A DNA stretch of 64,000 nucleotides from Fibrobacter sp. UWB13 (GCF_900177805.1 NZ_FXAX01000001.1:1054001-1118000); one strand, 5' to 3'. Positions 1-8,802 are shown, numbered from the stretch's first letter. Notes: generated by a model from the sequence alone, not told the origin. Numbers and translations: made by a program.

Positions 1-653
1 GCCGCATTGCCGCACTTTTTGTGCAGCCTGCGATTATCGGATTTTTGCTTTCGCAGATTTTTTCCGATCAAAGTTCGCTTTGGACCGTCGCCTTCGCGAT
101 TATTCTTTGTGCGAACTGGTTTGCGCTCTCGCTTTCCATCCGTGAAATCGTGCAAGAGAAAGACATTCTCCGCGACAAGTTCCGCCGAGGCGTTTCGGCA
201 CTTTCGACGCTGACTGCAAAATGCACGCTCCCCATCATTTTCACAATGATGCAGACGGCAATCGTCTATGCGTTTATCAGTAGCCGCATTACCCCCACCC
301 CCAAAATTACACTTATCGCCTGCGTTTTCGCCTGCATCGCCGTCCCCGCAACCACCGTCGGGCTTTTCACGAGTACGCTCGCCAAGAACACGAGCCAGGC
401 AAATGCCTTCTTGCCGCTCCTCATCATCCCGCAAGTCGCCCTCGCCGGAGCCCTCGTGCCACTCGACCAAATGCAGCCCATTGGCCGCGCGCTTTCGAGC
501 GTCATCTGGTCGCGCTACAACCAAGCTTCGCTCCTCAACATTTTGCTGGAACGAAAAGACGACATTTTCAACGCGATTTTCGCCATCGCCATCGCGCTTA
601 GTTTCTATATTGTAACTGCAATTTTACTACACAAATTAAAGAAGCCAAGATGA
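1..653 (+). CDS. ABC-2 type transporter permease, 3' part (5' end outside window)
   Basis: The reading frame is open from the first bases (codons from position 3), so the start lies upstream and the ATG at 21 is probably internal. About six hydrophobic segments are visible, separated by a short basic cytoplasmic stretch containing EIVQEKDILRDKFRRG. A charged Glu/Arg segment of this kind before a membrane helix is typical of ABCG/White-type ABC-2 permeases, which in bacteria are often fused behind an FHA and ABC ATPase domain. The substrate cannot be inferred. The stop overlaps the start of the next gene (ATGA), so the permease and the kinase are translationally coupled. The family call rests on topology and the EIVQE-like segment, and the ATPase part is not in the window. 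Confidence 0.7.
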   Translation, partial: RIAALFVQPAIIGFLLSQIFSDQSSLWTVAFAIILCANWFALSLSIREIVQEKDILRDKFRRGVSALSTLTAKCTLPIIFTMMQTAIVYAFISSRITPTPKITLIACVFACIAVPATTVGLFTSTLAKNTSQANAFLPLLIIPQVALAGALVPLDQMQPIGRALSSVIWSRYNQASLLNILLERKDDIFNAIFAIAIALSFYIVTAILLHKLKKPR

Positions 654-2155
654 TACGTCCAGAACAACCGCTAAATTTTCCGTACCCCTTTAACGAAAAC
701 TACGAACTATTGGGAACGCTCGGCAAAGGTGGAATGGGCTATGTCTACAAGGCTCTCGATAAAAGGCTAAACCGCGAAGTAGCCTTCAAGATTCTCGACT
801 CGACCTCCGATGTCGAAGCTATCAAGCGTTTTTATCTCGAAGCGCAGGCCATGAAGGAACTCGACCACCAGAACATTGTTCACGTGTTCGACTTTGGACA
901 GCAAGGGAACCAGCTTTTTATCTCGATGACTTACGTGCAAGGTATTTCACTTGCCGAAATTTTGCAGAACAAGAGCAAGCTTTCGTTCGAGGCGATTGAA
1001 GTCATCATCAAGCAAATTGCACGCGGATTACTTTATGCGCACAGCAAGGGCATTGTCCACCGCGACGTGAAGCCCTCGAACATCATGCTCACGCGCGACA
1101 ACCGCGTCTACATCATGGACTTTGGCATTTCGTACATCCAGGAGATGGAAAAGGAACGCCTCACCCGCACCGGCATGACGATGGGTACGCCCGAATACAT
1201 GTCGCCCGAACAGTGCCACGGTGACGAAGTCACGCTCCAGTCCGACATTTACAGCATGGGCGTGATCCTTTACGAAATGACTTGCGGACGTTTGCCCTTC
1301 GAAGGCAGCCGCCCTGTGGAAATTGCGCTCAAGCACGTGCAGGAACCGCCTCCGGCTCCGGAACTTTTCCGCGAAGATATCCCGGACGGACTTTCGGCGC
1401 TGATCCTCAAGTGCCTCAAGAAAAAGCTGAACGAACGCTTCCACGACATGCAGGAATTCTTGGACGAATGCGACCAGGTGTTCCCGCAGCACGACACGCC
1501 TTATCAGAATTCTTCTGTCGGACGAAAGACCGGCAGCCACCGCAGCGTGCCTTCCATTGCAGAAGCAGCCAAGCGATTCAGCAGCAACCTTACTCCGCAC
1601 AAACTCATCATTGTCGCGTTCTCGGTGTTGTTCCCGCTCATCGTAATTTTGCTCATGCTCCTCATGTTCACGCACAAGCCGCAGAATATGTTGCACGAAA
1701 TCGAGTGGAACGAGGTCATCGCAAACTACGAAACGAGAGCGATCGAGCCTGAGATGAAAAAGGGTTACCCGATCGAAAACTTGACCGACGGCGACCTCAC
1801 CACGGCATGGCTCAACAAGATGCCGCTCAAGCCGCTGAACCCGGTGCTCGCCATGTACTTCGACCAGAACACGCTCATCACGAACATCGGCATTGCCGTT
1901 GGCTACCAGAAGTCCGTGGATGACGCATTCGGTGACCGCTTCCGCATTTTCAAGAAACCGCGCACGCTCACCATCGAGACGAAGGATGGGTTCAAACAAC
2001 GTGTTAAGCTTGAGAACATCAAGGGGATGCAGTACCCGAACATTCAGGCGGTTGAAACGACGGAGCTCAGGTTCTACCTCGAAGATGTGCACGAAGCCGA
2101 CAACGACGACTACGCTATTTCGGAAATTCGCCTGCTTGGGATGGAAGTGAAATAG
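650..2155 (+). CDS. Transmembrane Ser/Thr protein kinase with C-terminal discoidin-like domain
   Basis: A 501-residue PknB-type kinase. The catalytic domain (about residues 18-275) has the Gly loop GKGGMG (25-30), Lys47 in AFKIL, the catalytic loop HRDVKPSN (137-144), DFG (157-159) and the PEYMSPE segment, so it should be active. A linker leads to one membrane helix at about 318-341. The roughly 160 residues beyond it contain DGDLTTAW and end in YAISEIRLLG, the pattern of a galactose-binding/discoidin-like beta-sandwich of the NADase-type glycan-binding kind; that makes it a likely sensor outside the inner membrane. The start ATG overlaps the stop of the ABC permease, so the kinase may phosphorylate that transporter or its FHA partner (inference). 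Confidence 0.9.
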   Translation: MIRPEQPLNFPYPFNENYELLGTLGKGGMGYVYKALDKRLNREVAFKILDSTSDVEAIKRFYLEAQAMKELDHQNIVHVFDFGQQGNQLFISMTYVQGISLAEILQNKSKLSFEAIEVIIKQIARGLLYAHSKGIVHRDVKPSNIMLTRDNRVYIMDFGISYIQEMEKERLTRTGMTMGTPEYMSPEQCHGDEVTLQSDIYSMGVILYEMTCGRLPFEGSRPVEIALKHVQEPPPAPELFREDIPDGLSALILKCLKKKLNERFHDMQEFLDECDQVFPQHDTPYQNSSVGRKTGSHRSVPSIAEAAKRFSSNLTPHKLIIVAFSVLFPLIVILLMLLMFTHKPQNMLHEIEWNEVIANYETRAIEPEMKKGYPIENLTDGDLTTAWLNKMPLKPLNPVLAMYFDQNTLITNIGIAVGYQKSVDDAFGDRFRIFKKPRTLTIETKDGFKQRVKLENIKGMQYPNIQAVETTELRFYLEDVHEADNDDYAISEIRLLGMEVK

Positions 2156-2205
2156 AGACGAGAGAACGGCTCAGAGAGCCTACAGACGAAAGACGAGAGG
2201 GGATA

Positions 2206-2622
2206 ATGCAAAAAAAGGTTGTGCAAAGAACATGCAACCGCGCTAAAGGAAATTTTATCGAGTCGCAGGCGGTGGCGTTCTTGATGCGCAAAGGCTACCA
2301 AGTTGTCGCTCGTAATTACGCTTACCATGGCGGAGAGCTCGACATTGTCGCCCGCGATAACGGAACGCTCGTTTTTGTTGAAGTCAAGTCTGTTTGGAAC
2401 AACCAGGAAGGGAATCCCGCTGCCCGCGTGAACAGTCTCAAGCAAAAGAAGATTTGGCAAACCGCTTGCCATTTTTTATCAACGCAAAAAACAATCGCGC
2501 CCAAAGGTTTCGACACGCCGTGCCGTTTCGACGTTCTGAGCACCCGCGCCTACCAGGAACCGCTCCAGTTCGCGCACTTTAAAAACGCCTTTGAAGCAAG
2601 CGAAGTCCTCCCGAGGATTTGA
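2206..2622 (+). CDS. yraN: YraN/UPF0102 family protein, restriction-endonuclease-like fold
   Basis: 138 residues, close to the usual 115-130 of the family. The core has the family signature: an N-terminal Gly-Asn plus helix with EsQAvaFLmrKGY, then GELDIVARD and LVFVEVKS. The last two give the Asp and Glu-x-Lys of a PD-(D/E)XK-type active site. The family is conserved next to diverse housekeeping genes and its role is uncertain; DNA processing is usually proposed. The start ATG at 2206 has a GAGGGG-type ribosome site. Its own promoter is not obvious, and the gene follows the kinase by 50 bases. Confidence 0.85.
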   Translation: MQKKVVQRTCNRAKGNFIESQAVAFLMRKGYQVVARNYAYHGGELDIVARDNGTLVFVEVKSVWNNQEGNPAARVNSLKQKKIWQTACHFLSTQKTIAPKGFDTPCRFDVLSTRAYQEPLQFAHFKNAFEASEVLPRI

Positions 2623-2680
2623 TGATAGCATCATCGCGATTAACGCGATTTTCGTCACAGCTTTTTCCCGACTTTTTTTG

Positions 2681-2686
2681 TATATT
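2681..2686 (+). promoter_or_regulatory. Candidate -10 element for the YciO-like gene
   Basis: TATATT preceded by a T-rich tract, 37 bases upstream of the ATG at 2723. The -35 at the expected distance is weak, so this is a tentative assignment based on the same TATATT hexamer seen in the tRNA promoter at 3504. Confidence 0.3.
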
Positions 2687-2722
2687 ATTCCCTCAAAAAA
2701 CGAGAAATACAGATAGAATAAT

Positions 2723-3310
2723 ATGCGACTCGAAGTACATCCAGAAAATCCGCAGACCCGCATCGTGAAGCAGGCAGCCGAAATCCTCGAAGACGACGGA
2801 CTAGTCCTCTACCCTACTGAATCCGGCTACGCCATCGGCTGCAACGCCGAATCTTCCAAGGCCATCCACAAGCTTTACGCCCTCAAGAAGCCCATGAAAA
2901 AATTCTTCATGGCGCTCATCGTCCCAGACATTCGCTTTGCCACCGGCTACGCCCACGTGAGCAACTTCGCGTTCAACATCATCAAGCAGCGCGTGCCCGG
3001 TCCGTACACGTTCATCCTCCCCGCCGACCCGCACATTGCGCGCAAGCTCGACGTGAAGCGCCCGGAAATCGGCATCCGCATTCCAACGCACCCGTTTTTC
3101 AAGGAACTGTTCCAGCATTTTGACAAGCCCATCTTGAGCACTGCCGCCAAGCTCAGCGACAAAGACATCTACGAGACGGACGAGCTCTGGAAAACGTTCC
3201 AGCACTCCGTGAACATGATGGTCGACTGTGGCAATATCGAAATCAACCCGACAAACGTCGTGAGCCTCGTCGGTGACTGCGTGGACGTAATCCGCGGGGA
3301 ACTGGTTTAA
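2723..3310 (+). CDS. YciO/YrdC/Sua5 family protein (putative L-threonylcarbamoyladenylate synthase-like)
   Basis: 195 residues, the size of YciO/TsaC rather than the longer Sua5. Features include GLVLYPTESGYAIGC near the N-terminus (the ATP/threonine-binding strand-loop), the KKP segment around residue 55, and PGPYTFILPA, followed by RPEIGIRIPTHP and ILSTAAKLS. These fit the YrdC fold that makes threonylcarbamoyl-AMP for t6A37 of tRNA. Members of the YciO branch are less well characterised, so tRNA modification is likely but not certain. It stands alone, with a repeat hairpin immediately after its stop. Confidence 0.8.
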   Translation: MRLEVHPENPQTRIVKQAAEILEDDGLVLYPTESGYAIGCNAESSKAIHKLYALKKPMKKFFMALIVPDIRFATGYAHVSNFAFNIIKQRVPGPYTFILPADPHIARKLDVKRPEIGIRIPTHPFFKELFQHFDKPILSTAAKLSDKDIYETDELWKTFQHSVNMMVDCGNIEINPTNVVSLVGDCVDVIRGELV

Positions 3311-3320
3311 AAAATTGCAA

Positions 3321-3376
3321 GGGAGATGCCCGCTTTCGTCGACTTCGCTCAGAACAGGCTCTGGCGGGCATGACAA
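3321..3376. repeat. Intergenic palindromic repeat, ATGCCCGC family (copy A)
   Basis: GGGAGATGCCCGC at 3321-3333 is mirrored by GCGGGCATGACAA at 3364-3376 (8-bp perfect arms ATGCCCGC/GCGGGCAT). The loop contains TCGACTTCGCTCAGAACAGG, which matches the reverse complement of the other repeat family (CTGAGCGAAGTCGA). It sits 10 bases after the YciO-like stop. Further copies are near 6379, 8803 and 16448. Confidence 0.75.
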
Positions 3377-3384
3377 AATATGAG

Positions 3385-3411
3385 AAAAGGACCGCGCGAA
3401 GCGGCCCTTTT
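3385..3411 (-). terminator. Rho-independent terminator of tRNA-Arg
   Basis: Read on the minus strand, GGGCCGC pairs with GCGGTCC across a short loop (one G-T wobble) and is followed by TTTTCTC. It lies just below the tRNA 3' end. The plus-strand reading also ends in CCCTTTTG, so it may act in both directions. Confidence 0.75.
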
Positions 3412-3415
3412 GCTA

Positions 3416-3488
3416 TACCCGGTTCGCGAGTCGAACGCGAGTTTAATCCTTAGGAGGGACTCGTTCTATCCATCTGAACTAACCAGGC
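3416..3488 (-). tRNA. tRNA-Arg (anticodon CCT)
   Basis: 73 nucleotides fold into a full cloverleaf. The acceptor GCCTGGT pairs with ACCGGGT (two G-T pairs). The D arm is GTTC-AGATGGATA-GAAC. The anticodon stem AGTCC/GGATT has the loop CTCCTAA, giving anticodon CCT. A 4-nt variable loop precedes the T arm TCGCG-TTCGACT-CGCGA. The discriminator base is A, and CCA is not encoded (TAG follows), so CCA addition is needed. CCT reads AGG codons. Confidence 0.95.
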
Positions 3489-3503
3489 GAGTAAGCGGGT
3501 GTG

Positions 3504-3532
3504 AATATAGAAAAAATTTCAGGATTCATCAA
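3504..3532 (-). promoter_or_regulatory. Promoter of tRNA-Arg
   Basis: Minus strand: TTGATG (complement of 3527-3532), a 17-bp spacer and TATATT (complement of 3504-3509), 15 bases before the tRNA 5' end. This is a near-consensus sigma-70-type promoter and the best one in the window. Confidence 0.75.
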
Positions 3533-3573
3533 GCGGAATAGGCCAAAGCCAATGTTCCCAAGACAAAATGCAG

Positions 3574-3604
3574 AAAAGGGCAGACTTTCGTCCACCCTTT
3601 TTTT
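3574..3604. terminator. Terminator below the MACPF gene
   Basis: AAAAGGG ... CCCTTTT with an inner GAC-TTTC-GTC stem. It is symmetrical enough to act in either direction. It lies 27 bases below the MACPF stop and separates that gene from the tRNA promoter. Confidence 0.55.
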
Positions 3605-3630
3605 CACTTTCAAAAGGAAGATGCTTTCGA

Positions 3631-5970
3631 TTAATAATAGAGGTACGGAATTTTAAGCACGCACTTAACTCCTATGTTACCATAATCATTACCGGAATCA
3701 TCAAGCTTGACATACACACGAGAAGTATCTGTGTCAATGAATTGGCAACCTGCTTTTTTAATAACATCGGTCACATCGATATAATCATGATACTTTCCTT
3801 TATAAGTTCCGTATACATCGTCACGAATGTACGTTGTACCATTAATAACAGGCTGATTTGCAGCTTGATAAATATAATGACGAGGAACTTCTATTTTTTT
3901 TCGAAGTTGGATTACGCTCCGCCCTGCACCCTTACCACCTTCGTATACAGTGAGAGTCAACGCAACAATAAACGAACCATCATCAAAATTAACAGGTTCT
4001 ACACCTATTTGCCATCCAGTTATTTTCTTCTTTTGCGTGCATATATCCCCATCACAAGAGCCACCATTCAATTTGTCATAATTCACGCAATCATTCCCCC
4101 CCCTGTATTCAGTGAATGGCAAATACATAGTGCTATACTTACGATCTGCAAAAGTAGTGCCATTTTCCGCATAATACTTAATAATAGCACTCTTTACCAT
4201 AGAAGCTGTTAAACGATGACCAACAGGAATAATTTCATGAAGCGGAATAATTGTTCCAGGAACAAAATCGGAGAAAATAGGTTTAGTGCAAGAATTCAAC
4301 CATCTTTCATACTTGCTTTCATTACTAGGATCTGTAGTATACAAATTTCCGTAGTTAATATTACCACCAACAACTTTAACTTCAACCTTAGAATTTTCTG
4401 TTTCAATGTTAGAAGTTGTGGTAGAAGTTTCTTCCATCAACACAGAGCATGCGCCACCCGTTCCTCTAGGAGCATCACCGGTTTTATCACTAGCCGGTTT
4501 TGCCGTTGTTTTCGTAGAACTATTTTTTTCTTTGTCTATTGCAACAGTCAACTCCTTGATTAACTGTGCGTTTGATGAGTTTATAACTTTTTCCTGTAAT
4601 TTTTGGAGATATGTTTTTTCTGGAGTTGATTTTTTCTGCGAAGGCAATCCCGTTGTGCTAAATTCGAAACTCGTAGATGTCGAAAAACTTTTAGTCGTTG
4701 TTTCTTTAGAAACGGAACGGTCATACATGTAACTATAATCTGCACGATAACCCATATAGACACCCATCAATACATGGGTACCATATTCTCTGACAAGATT
4801 ATCCGCAGTATAGCCAACACGATCCAATTTCTGTAAAAAACTAGGGCTAAGGAACGCCGATACCACAGCAGAATCTTTATAACCTTCAATTCTATACATA
4901 TACTGGTGCATAGAATTACGAGAAGTCTTGAATGCACAAGTCCTTGTTTCACTAGTATTCTTTTTAGATGTAACCGACGTTTGATGACTCAACGATGCGC
5001 CAAAAGCACTTGCAGAAGCCTTAACTTCAAGTTTCTTAGAAATATCAGAGGTATATTCTTCAAAAGTTTTACCTTCTTCAACTACTGAACTAGCTTCATC
5101 AACCTCAACTTCATTAATTCTTCTGTATGCATTTAATGCTTTAACATCCATAATCGGCTCTTTGCAACCACCGGGACAAGCATATTCACCCACACACATG
5201 TCGTAGCCATGTCCAAGGGTATCCATCACACCATCCGATATTTTAGAAAGTACATCATTCGAACCATACGATTTAGGCAAAGTTCCTACAGATGCAGCCT
5301 GATCATCAACAACCGTAACAGTAGTTTCCGAGCCAGAGATTTGTAACGGAATGCTTAAGAAGCCCTTAATACCCATATTTCCGGCCTTTGTAAGTTCACT
5401 ACCGGTATCATCTATTTTAACTAACAATTCACCATAATCATTTTCTAAAGGAATCCATGATTGATGTTTTTTCGTGGGAGTATAACCACCATACCATGCG
5501 GGATCCAGCTTTGAGTTTGGACTAATACTGAGCCAGCCATGTCTTTTATCTTTCGTATTGTAGTAATCCGTATAAAAAGCTTCTGGGCAAGCAACCAGAC
5601 TAGCAGTCTCTACTGTAGTGATTGTAGAACTGCCTTCTTTACGAGATAAATTTTTATTAAAACGTGAAATATCAATGTCTTTTGTTGCAGTAAAATAAAG
5701 ACAATCACTTTTTTTACCAGGCTTTTTAAAATAGCTTGATTCCCAAACTTGATACCTTATAGTCAATCTAAGCAAACTAGTACTGATCTGAGACATATTA
5801 GCTGTTGCACTGAAGATAACCTTGCCGCCATCACCAGTATTAATATCTCCATCACCCAAACTGTAGTTGTACTTATAAACCTTAGCATTCCCCTCATTGC
5901 CTTTAAATTCAAAGGGTTCGGACAATGTGATTCTATTTTGATATTTTCTTGTTGTTGTCTTTATACTCAT
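3631..5970 (-). CDS. MACPF-domain (membrane attack complex/perforin) protein
   Basis: 779 residues. The centre (about 250-590) is a MACPF domain: LGHGYDM near 252-258 fits the Gly-rich entry strand, YGTHV at 396-400 followed by glycines at 403 and 407 is the family signature (Y-G-T-H then Gly), and W557-PLHEI near 576-580 is the usual closing segment. Ser/Thr-rich stretches (310-350, 418-440, 510-535) fit the helices/strands that become membrane hairpins. The two flanks (about 30-210 and 650-779) resemble each other: ELLVKIDDTG...GFLSIPLQ near 181-210 against RVYVKLDDSG...CVLKIPYL near 751-777, so a beta-domain appears to bracket the pore domain. No signal peptide is visible. The gene is alone, AT-rich and unlike its neighbours, so it may be acquired. 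Likely roles are a bacteriocin-like or defensive pore former (known for Bacteroidetes MACPF proteins); the target is unknown. Confidence 0.85.
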   Translation of the reverse strand: MSIKTTTRKYQNRITLSEPFEFKGNEGNAKVYKYNYSLGDGDINTGDGGKVIFSATANMSQISTSLLRLTIRYQVWESSYFKKPGKKSDCLYFTATKDIDISRFNKNLSRKEGSSTITTVETASLVACPEAFYTDYYNTKDKRHGWLSISPNSKLDPAWYGGYTPTKKHQSWIPLENDYGELLVKIDDTGSELTKAGNMGIKGFLSIPLQISGSETTVTVVDDQAASVGTLPKSYGSNDVLSKISDGVMDTLGHGYDMCVGEYACPGGCKEPIMDVKALNAYRRINEVEVDEASSVVEEGKTFEEYTSDISKKLEVKASASAFGASLSHQTSVTSKKNTSETRTCAFKTSRNSMHQYMYRIEGYKDSAVVSAFLSPSFLQKLDRVGYTADNLVREYGTHVLMGVYMGYRADYSYMYDRSVSKETTTKSFSTSTSFEFSTTGLPSQKKSTPEKTYLQKLQEKVINSSNAQLIKELTVAIDKEKNSSTKTTAKPASDKTGDAPRGTGGACSVLMEETSTTTSNIETENSKVEVKVVGGNINYGNLYTTDPSNESKYERWLNSCTKPIFSDFVPGTIIPLHEIIPVGHRLTASMVKSAIIKYYAENGTTFADRKYSTMYLPFTEYRGGNDCVNYDKLNGGSCDGDICTQKKKITGWQIGVEPVNFDDGSFIVALTLTVYEGGKGAGRSVIQLRKKIEVPRHYIYQAANQPVINGTTYIRDDVYGTYKGKYHDYIDVTDVIKKAGCQFIDTDTSRVYVKLDDSGNDYGNIGVKCVLKIPYLYY

Positions 5971-6336
5971 TTTTTTACCATGGACCTTATTTTATAAACA
6001 ACTATCCAACAACGGCAATCGGTCCTTTAATTGCCATTTTGATATAGTTCCTTCTTTTATTCGATTTTGGAATAAAATTTCTATAGCAAACTTACAACAA
6101 AAAGAATACAAAGAAAAAAAGTAAAAAAAACAATACAAAAAAAATTGTATTAATACGTCTCATCAACACCAATTAACATATAAAGTAAGTATAATATTTC
6201 AAATTAGGGCAAATTAAACAATAAAATTTAAAATAAAATAAAAACAGTATATTTTATTTAAAATATAAACATTCATCATATACGTGATATTGATATCTAT
6301 TTTTTACACACTTAAAAAACAAACACCCAAAACATA
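5971..6336. other. AT-rich region upstream of the MACPF gene
   Basis: No convincing gene in about 370 bases of very AT-rich DNA. On the minus strand a short ORF, MAIKGPIAVVG (6037 to 6002), follows GAAGGA. A four-codon ORF (ATG at 5981) ends in an ATGA overlap with the MACPF start and runs through seven A's. The promoter of the MACPF gene should be here but I cannot pick one. Confidence 0.5.
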
Positions 6337-6362
6337 AGCCTAGTCCCGCAAGGGGCTAGGCT
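6337..6362. terminator. Terminator after the HD-GYP gene
   Basis: AGCCTAGTCCC-GCAA-GGGGCTAGGCT, an 11-bp stem (one G-T pair) with a tetraloop. Minus-strand transcripts continue into TTATGTTTTG, a moderate U-tract. Confidence 0.65.
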
Positions 6363-6378
6363 TTCTAGATTCCAAGAT

Positions 6379-6408
6379 GGAGATGCCCGCTCGGTGGCGA
6401 GCATGACA
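6379..6408. repeat. Intergenic palindromic repeat, ATGCCCGC family (copy B)
   Basis: GGAGATGCCCGCTCGG then GGCGAGCATGACA. The right arm has one substitution (GCGAGCAT), making it a degenerate copy. It ends next to the stop codon of the HD-GYP gene. Confidence 0.65.
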
Positions 6409-6410
6409 TT

Positions 6411-8720
6411 CTATACAGGTTTCGCGGCACCCGGCGCGGCATTCTCCGTTGCTTTTTCAGCCGCATTCCCAGTATTCCCCACGACATTCCCAGCTGCATT
6501 TTCAGCAGCCTCGCCCGCTTCAGGCGCGAGCTTTGTGCGGGCATCGTACAGGCTCTTGGAAATATGCGTAAACGCTTCGACAATGACGGGGTCAAAGTGT
6601 TTGCCAGCCCCTTCGGTGATAATGGCCATAGCCTTTTCGTACGGGAATCCCTTCTTGTACACACGTTCGGCGATGAGGGCGTCGAACACGTCTGCAACGG
6701 CCATGATTCGCGCGGAGAGCGGGATTTCCTCGCCTTTGAGGTGTTCGGGGTAGCCCGAGCCGTCCCATTTTTCGTGATGGTAGCTTGCCATTTCGATAGA
6801 TTCGTTGAGGTAGCCCGCATCGAACGTGTCGCCTGCATCGTGCACAATCTTCTTGAGGATTCGCCCACCTTCTGTCGTGTGGCTCTTCATGATGGCAAAT
6901 TCTTCGTCGGTGAGTTTTCCATTCTTGTTCAGAATCAAGTCCGAGACCGCGATTTTACCGATATCGTGGAGCGGAGCTGCCTGCTTGAGTTTACTGATGT
7001 AGCCATCATTCAACACACCCTTGAACTTGCCTTCGGATCGCAATTCCTTTGCAATCGCTTCAACGTATTCAGCGGTCTTTTTGATGTGGTCGCCAGTGTT
7101 CTTGTCGCGAGCTTCAACGAGTTCTGCGAATTCCGTAATCATCACGTTCTGCATTTTCTGGATTCTAAGAACCTGATCGCGCACCTGTTCAATAAAGCGC
7201 TGGGTGTCCTTGGTCATCGAATTGAAATGGTCGTACAATTGGCCGATTTCATCACTTGTATTAATCTTGAGGTCATTCACATACGCAACAGCATTTTGAA
7301 TCAGCGAAAGATCGAGCTTGCCCATTTCAAACGCCATCGCCGTACGCATCGTAGCCCCAGAAATTTTCATAGCAGCATGAGACATTTTGTTCACGGGCAC
7401 AACAAAGCCATACTTCATCACTTCAATAATCACCATCATGATAATCAGCGAAAGACCAAAGAAGAGCGACAGAAGCTTGATAAAGAACACGGCCTCGTCG
7501 CGAACAATGGATTCCATGGAGATATCGGCAGCCACATAGGCAACCGTCTTCCCCTCCGCATTTTTAATCGGTCTGTAAACCGTGAGGAGCCAGCCAAACT
7601 GGTCATCCGAAATAATCGGCTCGATTTCTTCGCCAGCCAAAAGCTTCGGCAAATAGGGTTCAAAAGACGGGTCAAATTCCACCAAGGAACCCGGAGCACT
7701 GCCCGGCACACCATCCGTATCTAGGTCAAACACCACATGGCATCCATCCGGCAAAATTTTGTACACATACACGTACTTTGTCTGCGGGAAACTTTCACGG
7801 ATGCCACCAAGAACATCACGAGTATGCGCATAGCCCTCGACTCCATACCCCTGCGCTACATAATTGTCCACCTTTTCAGCATCAATTGCTATAGAGGCAG
7901 CTTCGGTCACGCCCCTTGCAATACTAACAAAGTTATTCACACAATTATCACGATACAAATAGAAGCCGATCATGCTCGCAAGCCCTCCCAAAAGGACTTC
8001 CGCGATAATCACCATGATTACAACCTTGTTCAGCAAGGATTTTTTTTTCGAAGAAAAAACCTTTTCGGGACCTTTATGATGGAACAACTGAACATCTTTA
8101 AGTTCATCCTTGATGTTCTTTGGGATAAAACGGAAAATGAGAGCAGACAAAAGAACAATGGCACTCTTGTCAAAAATGTCAATCACGATATCGGCAACAA
8201 ACTGTGAATAAAAACGATTCCAGTGCAAAACATCATGGAACGCAATAGCAAACGGCGCAGAGATGCCCTCGCCAAAATTGAACCCATACAAAGCGTAAGT
8301 AAAGATAGAGCCAATGCCGCCACCAATCAACGCAAAAAGCAAGATGACTATAAGGAGTTTCCAAATCGTATGGAAGAATCCACGACGGAAAAGGAAAGTC
8401 GCAAGCATCGCTATCAAGACGCTCAAGACGCCGTAATACATCGCGACCGGTTCAGCAATCCCGTTGATAGCATTCACACTAAAGCCGACGATAACCGCAG
8501 GCAAGTAACCGCCGAGCATAGCCGTAAGCACGGTGCCCAGGCAGTCCAAAAACAAGGGGATTCCAAAGAAAATAGCAAGCTTGGCAGGGATGACGTTCAG
8601 AAGCAAGCCCACGAGCATCAACAAAAGGATATTCCTCGACCGCGAGAAAAAGCCCTCGACGGAAGCCCATATCGCTTTCAGTTTTAATTTTAATTTCAAA
8701 ACATACTTTCTCATACCCAA
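6411..8720 (-). CDS. HD-GYP cyclic-di-GMP phosphodiesterase with membrane sensor
   Basis: 769 residues. Residues 30-200 hold about five membrane helices in an arrangement like ECF-transporter S-components (LDCLGTVLTAMLGGYLPA is the typical segment). A further helix (231-253), a periplasmic Cache-like domain (about 255-400), a helix at 411-436 and a HAMP-like/coiled linker follow. The HD-GYP domain has H545, HD at 585-586, SHTTEGG near 613, HHE at 648-650 and GYP at 656-658, so metal-binding and c-di-GMP hydrolysis are expected. The last 35 residues are an Ala/Glu/Asn low-complexity tail. A TTG at 8720 is 6 bases from the AGGA of an AAGGAAG site; the in-frame ATG at 8714 is the alternative start. 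It probably tunes adhesion or surface behaviour through c-di-GMP; the ligand is unknown. Confidence 0.88.
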   Translation of the reverse strand: MGMRKYVLKLKLKLKAIWASVEGFFSRSRNILLLMLVGLLLNVIPAKLAIFFGIPLFLDCLGTVLTAMLGGYLPAVIVGFSVNAINGIAEPVAMYYGVLSVLIAMLATFLFRRGFFHTIWKLLIVILLFALIGGGIGSIFTYALYGFNFGEGISAPFAIAFHDVLHWNRFYSQFVADIVIDIFDKSAIVLLSALIFRFIPKNIKDELKDVQLFHHKGPEKVFSSKKKSLLNKVVIMVIIAEVLLGGLASMIGFYLYRDNCVNNFVSIARGVTEAASIAIDAEKVDNYVAQGYGVEGYAHTRDVLGGIRESFPQTKYVYVYKILPDGCHVVFDLDTDGVPGSAPGSLVEFDPSFEPYLPKLLAGEEIEPIISDDQFGWLLTVYRPIKNAEGKTVAYVAADISMESIVRDEAVFFIKLLSLFFGLSLIIMMVIIEVMKYGFVVPVNKMSHAAMKISGATMRTAMAFEMGKLDLSLIQNAVAYVNDLKINTSDEIGQLYDHFNSMTKDTQRFIEQVRDQVLRIQKMQNVMITEFAELVEARDKNTGDHIKKTAEYVEAIAKELRSEGKFKGVLNDGYISKLKQAAPLHDIGKIAVSDLILNKNGKLTDEEFAIMKSHTTEGGRILKKIVHDAGDTFDAGYLNESIEMASYHHEKWDGSGYPEHLKGEEIPLSARIMAVADVFDALIAERVYKKGFPYEKAMAIITEGAGKHFDPVIVEAFTHISKSLYDARTKLAPEAGEAAENAAGNVVGNTGNAAEKATENAAPGAAKPV

Positions 8721-8802
8721 AATTCTTCCTTTTAACTTACATAAAATAAATAAAAAAACAGGCCACTATCACGAGCTTGCAATAAAAAAACATCATATAA
8801 AA

